Source of the DNA: RGIG4074 sp964459165
GTDB lineage: Bacteria; Bacillota; Clostridia; Christensenellales; Borkfalkiaceae
Direction: 5' to 3'
Assembly (NCBI GenBank): GCA_964459165.1
Contig: CAYWKM010000047.1
Span: forward strand, 1 to 12,555
Length of the DNA stretch: 12,555 bases
Part shown: piece after piece, positions 10,060-12,555 of the stretch
Layout of the letters: each line of letters opens with the position of its first letter
How positions within the stretch are numbered: the first letter of the stretch is position 1
The notes under the pieces: model-generated
Seen by the model: only the letters and a program-made list of their open reading frames with translations
Database searches by the model: none
What the model was told of the DNA's origin: nothing
Translations under genes and position numbers: made by a program

Positions 10060-11460
10060 ATGTCGAAAATCACATCGCAATTCGTATGCGGAGAATGCGG
10101 CTACGCTTCGCCGAAATGGTTGGGACGCTGCCCCGCTTGCGGAAAATTCAATACGCTCGTGGAAGAGAGCGTAACGCCCGTCTCGCCCGCGCTCGGCAAA
10201 AAACGGACGACCTCCCTTTCGGGAAGGAGCAGGGCGATTCCCCTATCGAAAGTCGAATACGAGGGCTTTTCCCGCTGTTCGTCGGGGCTTGAGGAATTCG
10301 ACGTCGTATTGGGCGGCGGGATCGTAAAGGGTTCCCTCATCCTGATCGGAGGAGATCCGGGCGTGGGAAAATCCACCATTCTGACGCAAATCTCCGCTCA
10401 CCTCGCAAAAGAGCATAAGGTTTTATACGTGTCCGCCGAAGAGAGCTGTTCGCAGGTAAAATTGCGTTGCCGCCGCTTAGGGCTGGACGGAGACAACCTG
10501 TTCCTGCTAAACGAAACGAACATCGAGGAGATCGAAGCGAGCATTTCCGACGAGGAATTTGTCGTTATCGACTCCATTCAGGCCGTTTACACCGAGGAGC
10601 TTTCTTCCTCTTCGGGAAGCGTGGGACAGGTGCGCGAATGCGCTTCTCGACTGATGAGAATCGCGAAATCGCGGGGAATCACTTTCTTTATCATCGGTCA
10701 CGTGACGAAAGAAGGCGCTTTGGCAGGTCCGAAGGTTCTCGAACACATCATGGATACCGTGCTCTACTTCGAGGGAGAAAATTCGGATAATTTCCGCATC
10801 ATACGGTCGGTAAAAAACCGTTTCGGCTCCGTTCGGGAAATCGGCGTATTCGAAATGACGGACGAAGGAATTCGGGGCGTTACCGACTATTCGGGAATCT
10901 TTCTTTCCGACACGCGCGGCATAGCCGCAGGAAGCTCGGTCACACCGTCGGAGACGGGCAACCGCTGCATGGCGGTGGAAATCCAGACGCTCATTTCAAA
11001 AACGGCGTTCGGTTTGCCAAGGAGAATGTCGCTCGGAATCGATTATAATAAGCTCGTCGTTCTGATCGCCGTGTTGGAAAAACGATGCGGCTTACAATTT
11101 TTTTCACAGGACGTTTACATGAACGCTATGGGCGGAATTAAATTGAACGAACCGAGCGTGGATCTCGCGATTTGCGCGGCTCTCGCCTCCGCTTATTACG
11201 ACGTAGCCATCGATAAAGATACGGCTTTCTTCGGCGAAGTCGGACTCACGGGCGAAGTTCGCGGCGTGGCGTACGCCGACAAACGCGTGAACGAATGCGT
11301 AAAAATGGGATTTAAAAAAGTAATCCTGCCGAGCAAAAATTTAAAGTCCTGCGAAAAGTACAAGGACAAAATACAAATGATCCCCGTAACCTACGTCGCG
11401 CAAGCGATAAAACGGATAAAAGAAACGACAAGGGAAACGGATTGCAGCAAAACCGACTGA
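10060..11460 (+). CDS. radA: DNA repair protein RadA (Sms)
   Basis: RadA is a RecA-related hexameric ATPase that helps branch migration and processing of recombination intermediates in DNA repair. The 466 residues are close to the 458 of B. subtilis RadA. In order: a C4 zinc finger (Cys10, Cys13, Cys24, Cys27) with the family signature YASPKWLGRCPACG; a linker; Walker A GDPGVGKST at 98-106 with Lys104; Walker B VVID at 168-171; the RadA-specific KNRFG motif at 252-256; and a C-terminal Lon-protease-like domain from about 340, which is a scaffold without proteolytic function in this family. AAAAAAGG at 10043-10050 lies 9 bases before the ATG. In Bacillus radA lies a few genes from ispD and ispF (radA-disA-yacL-ispD-ispF). 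Here the neighbourhood is kept but the order is reversed and disA/yacL are missing. No clear promoter was found in the 114 bases upstream, so read-through from ispDF is plausible. Confidence 0.97.
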   Translation: MSKITSQFVCGECGYASPKWLGRCPACGKFNTLVEESVTPVSPALGKKRTTSLSGRSRAIPLSKVEYEGFSRCSSGLEEFDVVLGGGIVKGSLILIGGDPGVGKSTILTQISAHLAKEHKVLYVSAEESCSQVKLRCRRLGLDGDNLFLLNETNIEEIEASISDEEFVVIDSIQAVYTEELSSSSGSVGQVRECASRLMRIAKSRGITFFIIGHVTKEGALAGPKVLEHIMDTVLYFEGENSDNFRIIRSVKNRFGSVREIGVFEMTDEGIRGVTDYSGIFLSDTRGIAAGSSVTPSETGNRCMAVEIQTLISKTAFGLPRRMSLGIDYNKLVVLIAVLEKRCGLQFFSQDVYMNAMGGIKLNEPSVDLAICAALASAYYDVAIDKDTAFFGEVGLTGEVRGVAYADKRVNECVKMGFKKVILPSKNLKSCEKYKDKIQMIPVTYVAQAIKRIKETTRETDCSKTD

Positions 11461-11474
11461 AAACGGATAAAACG

Positions 11475-11499
11475 AAGGCTTAAAAGGTTGTCTTTTTTT
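11475..11499 (+). terminator. Possible weak terminator after radA
   Basis: AAGGC (11475-11479) can pair with GTCTT (11490-11494), including one G-U pair, around a 10-base loop, and runs into seven T residues (11493-11499). The stem is short and weak. The T-run also overlaps the -35 region and spacer of the next promoter. It is a tentative call only. Confidence 0.25.
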
Positions 11500-11516
11500 C
11501 CGCTCTGTGATAGAAT
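11488..11516 (+). promoter_or_regulatory. Sigma-A promoter of the YitT-family gene
   Basis: TTGTCT (11488-11493) and TAGAAT (11511-11516) are 17 bases apart, with a TG one base before the -10 (extended -10, 11508-11509). The predicted start near 11523 leaves a leader of about 29 bases. This suggests the membrane-protein gene can be expressed independently of radA. Confidence 0.65.
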
Positions 11517-11551
11517 AAACGATGATTTAAAGCAACAAAGAGAGAAATACT

Positions 11552-12454
11552 ATGAAAAACACAAAAGATTTTTGGCTCGCCTGCGGCAGACTTTTTCTTT
11601 CCGCCGTCTTACCTATTTTATTTTCGGGAATCCTCCGCGCATTCGGCATTTTCGTCTTCGTTTCGCCCAATAATTTTGCTCCCGGCGGAATTAACGGCAT
11701 TGCCGTTCTCCTCGCTTTCGGAACGGGCTGGAGCTCGGGCTGGTTTCTGCTCATGCTGAACGTTCCCCTGTTCTTCGTGGCGTTTTTCCTGCTCGGAAAA
11801 AAGCAAGCCGTCGTCTCCACCTTGTCCATGTTGCTTTCCTCCGGTCTTTTAATCGTATTCGACGCCGTTCCCGCGTTGGACAAGCTAAAATATCAGCCTG
11901 AATATTCCGCATTTTTAGCGGCTGTCGCAAGCGGCGTTTTCTTGGGCTCCGCCCTCGCGATCATGTTAAAAAGCTGCGGAACGTCGGGCGGAACCACGGT
12001 GCTCGCCACGCTTGTGAATAAAAAATACAAATTTATCAGCATCAGCTCGCTCACGTCCATCTTCGACGCGATCGTCGTGCTCGCTTCCTTTTTCGTATAC
12101 AATCGGGGAGAGAGCTTCACCGTCAAGCTCGATCCCGTTTTGCTCGCGCTCGTCTCCTTGTTTGCCACGAGCAAAGTAAGCGACCTTATTTTACAGGGCT
12201 TTAAAGTCGCCTACAAATTCGACATCATCACCAACCACCCCGAAGAAATCGCCAAAGAAATTATGGAAAAGACGCATCACGGCGTAACGGAAATCGCCGC
12301 GACGGGGATGTATTCTCACGCAGACCACAAAATGCTCGTATGTATCGTGCGCAAGCGGCAGATCGCCGAGGTTCAGAAGATCATTAAAAGCTATCCCGAT
12401 ACCTTCGCTTCCTTCGCGCCGACCTCGGAAGTACTCGGCAAATTCTTAAAATAG
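11552..12454 (+). CDS. YitT-family membrane protein (DUF2179 C-terminus)
   Basis: This is a 300-residue integral membrane protein of the YitT (DUF161) family, full length for the family (about 280-300). Hydrophobic segments lie at roughly 13-38, 43-60, 62-80, 86-103, 118-138, 165-182 and 190-205. The first loops carry the family's SPNNFAPGGINGIA and, near 140-150, SCGTSGGTT signatures, which are small-residue-rich and likely line the membrane domain. The last ~85 residues (FDIITNHPEEIAKEIMEKTHHGVT onward, ending KSYPDTFASFAPTSEVLGKF) form the soluble DUF2179 domain. The family's biochemical function is not settled, and transport has been suggested, so no substrate is proposed. A modest AAAGAGAG lies 7 bases before the ATG. 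The gene has its own promoter, and nothing links it functionally to radA. The 101 bases after the stop contain no clear terminator or gene, only AT-rich sequence with a 12-base palindrome at 12518-12529. Confidence 0.9.
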   Translation: MKNTKDFWLACGRLFLSAVLPILFSGILRAFGIFVFVSPNNFAPGGINGIAVLLAFGTGWSSGWFLLMLNVPLFFVAFFLLGKKQAVVSTLSMLLSSGLLIVFDAVPALDKLKYQPEYSAFLAAVASGVFLGSALAIMLKSCGTSGGTTVLATLVNKKYKFISISSLTSIFDAIVVLASFFVYNRGESFTVKLDPVLLALVSLFATSKVSDLILQGFKVAYKFDIITNHPEEIAKEIMEKTHHGVTEIAATGMYSHADHKMLVCIVRKRQIAEVQKIIKSYPDTFASFAPTSEVLGKFLK

Positions 12455-12555
12455 AAGCAATCCTCCCTTTTAAAAATTCCTTCATCCCTGAGGCGAACCT
12501 AAAGCTTGGACAAAATTAAATAATTATTTTTGAGAATGAGTTCCGTATCGTACGG

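Noticed and set aside
12518..12529. Perfect 12-base palindrome AAATAATTATTT near the right edge.
   Set aside because: Made only of A and T within an AT-rich gap, so likely by chance; no gene start is visible nearby to give it meaning.

Overview
The window reads as a core-genome segment of a Gram-positive-type bacterium, most likely a Clostridia-class member of the Bacillota. The reasons are: separate, Firmicute-like RNA polymerase beta and beta-prime genes; an RqcP protein close to Bacillus YabO; RadA near IspD/IspF genes as in Bacillus; a YitT-family membrane protein; and AGGAG-type ribosome binding sites with sigma-A promoters. The genus cannot be fixed from the sequence alone.

Left two thirds (minus strand): rpoB (4230-8255) then rpoC (52-4206), 23 bases apart, form a two-gene transcription unit. 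It starts at a perfect-consensus sigma-A promoter (TTGACA, 17 bases, TATAAT at 8499-8527) and appears to end at a hairpin just after rpoC (4-39). The usual upstream partners rplJ/rplL are absent and a divergent gene sits there instead. Both subunits are unusually long: beta has an insertion of roughly 110 residues plus a very acidic 88-residue C-terminal tail, and beta-prime has an N-terminal-side insertion of roughly 110 residues plus a smaller acidic tail.

Intergenic region 8256-8578 (323 bases, AT-rich) holds the rpoB promoter, the best candidate promoter for the rightward genes, and long leaders. The two promoters face each other, so the leaders would overlap as antisense RNAs. No protein gene or recognised riboswitch is seen there.

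Right third (plus strand): rqcP (ribosome quality control, TTG start) and ispDF (fused MEP-pathway isoprenoid enzyme) are tightly coupled. After a 114-base gap with a hairpin comes radA (recombination/DNA repair), then a YitT-family membrane protein with its own promoter. The last 101 bases hold no recognisable gene or terminator.

Every gene belongs to a known family. I see no mobile element, CRISPR array, tRNA, rRNA or convincing novel multi-gene system. The most notable features are the polymerase elaborations, a natural Lys at the rifampicin-contact position equivalent to E. coli beta Arg529, and the interlocked promoters between rpoB and rqcP.
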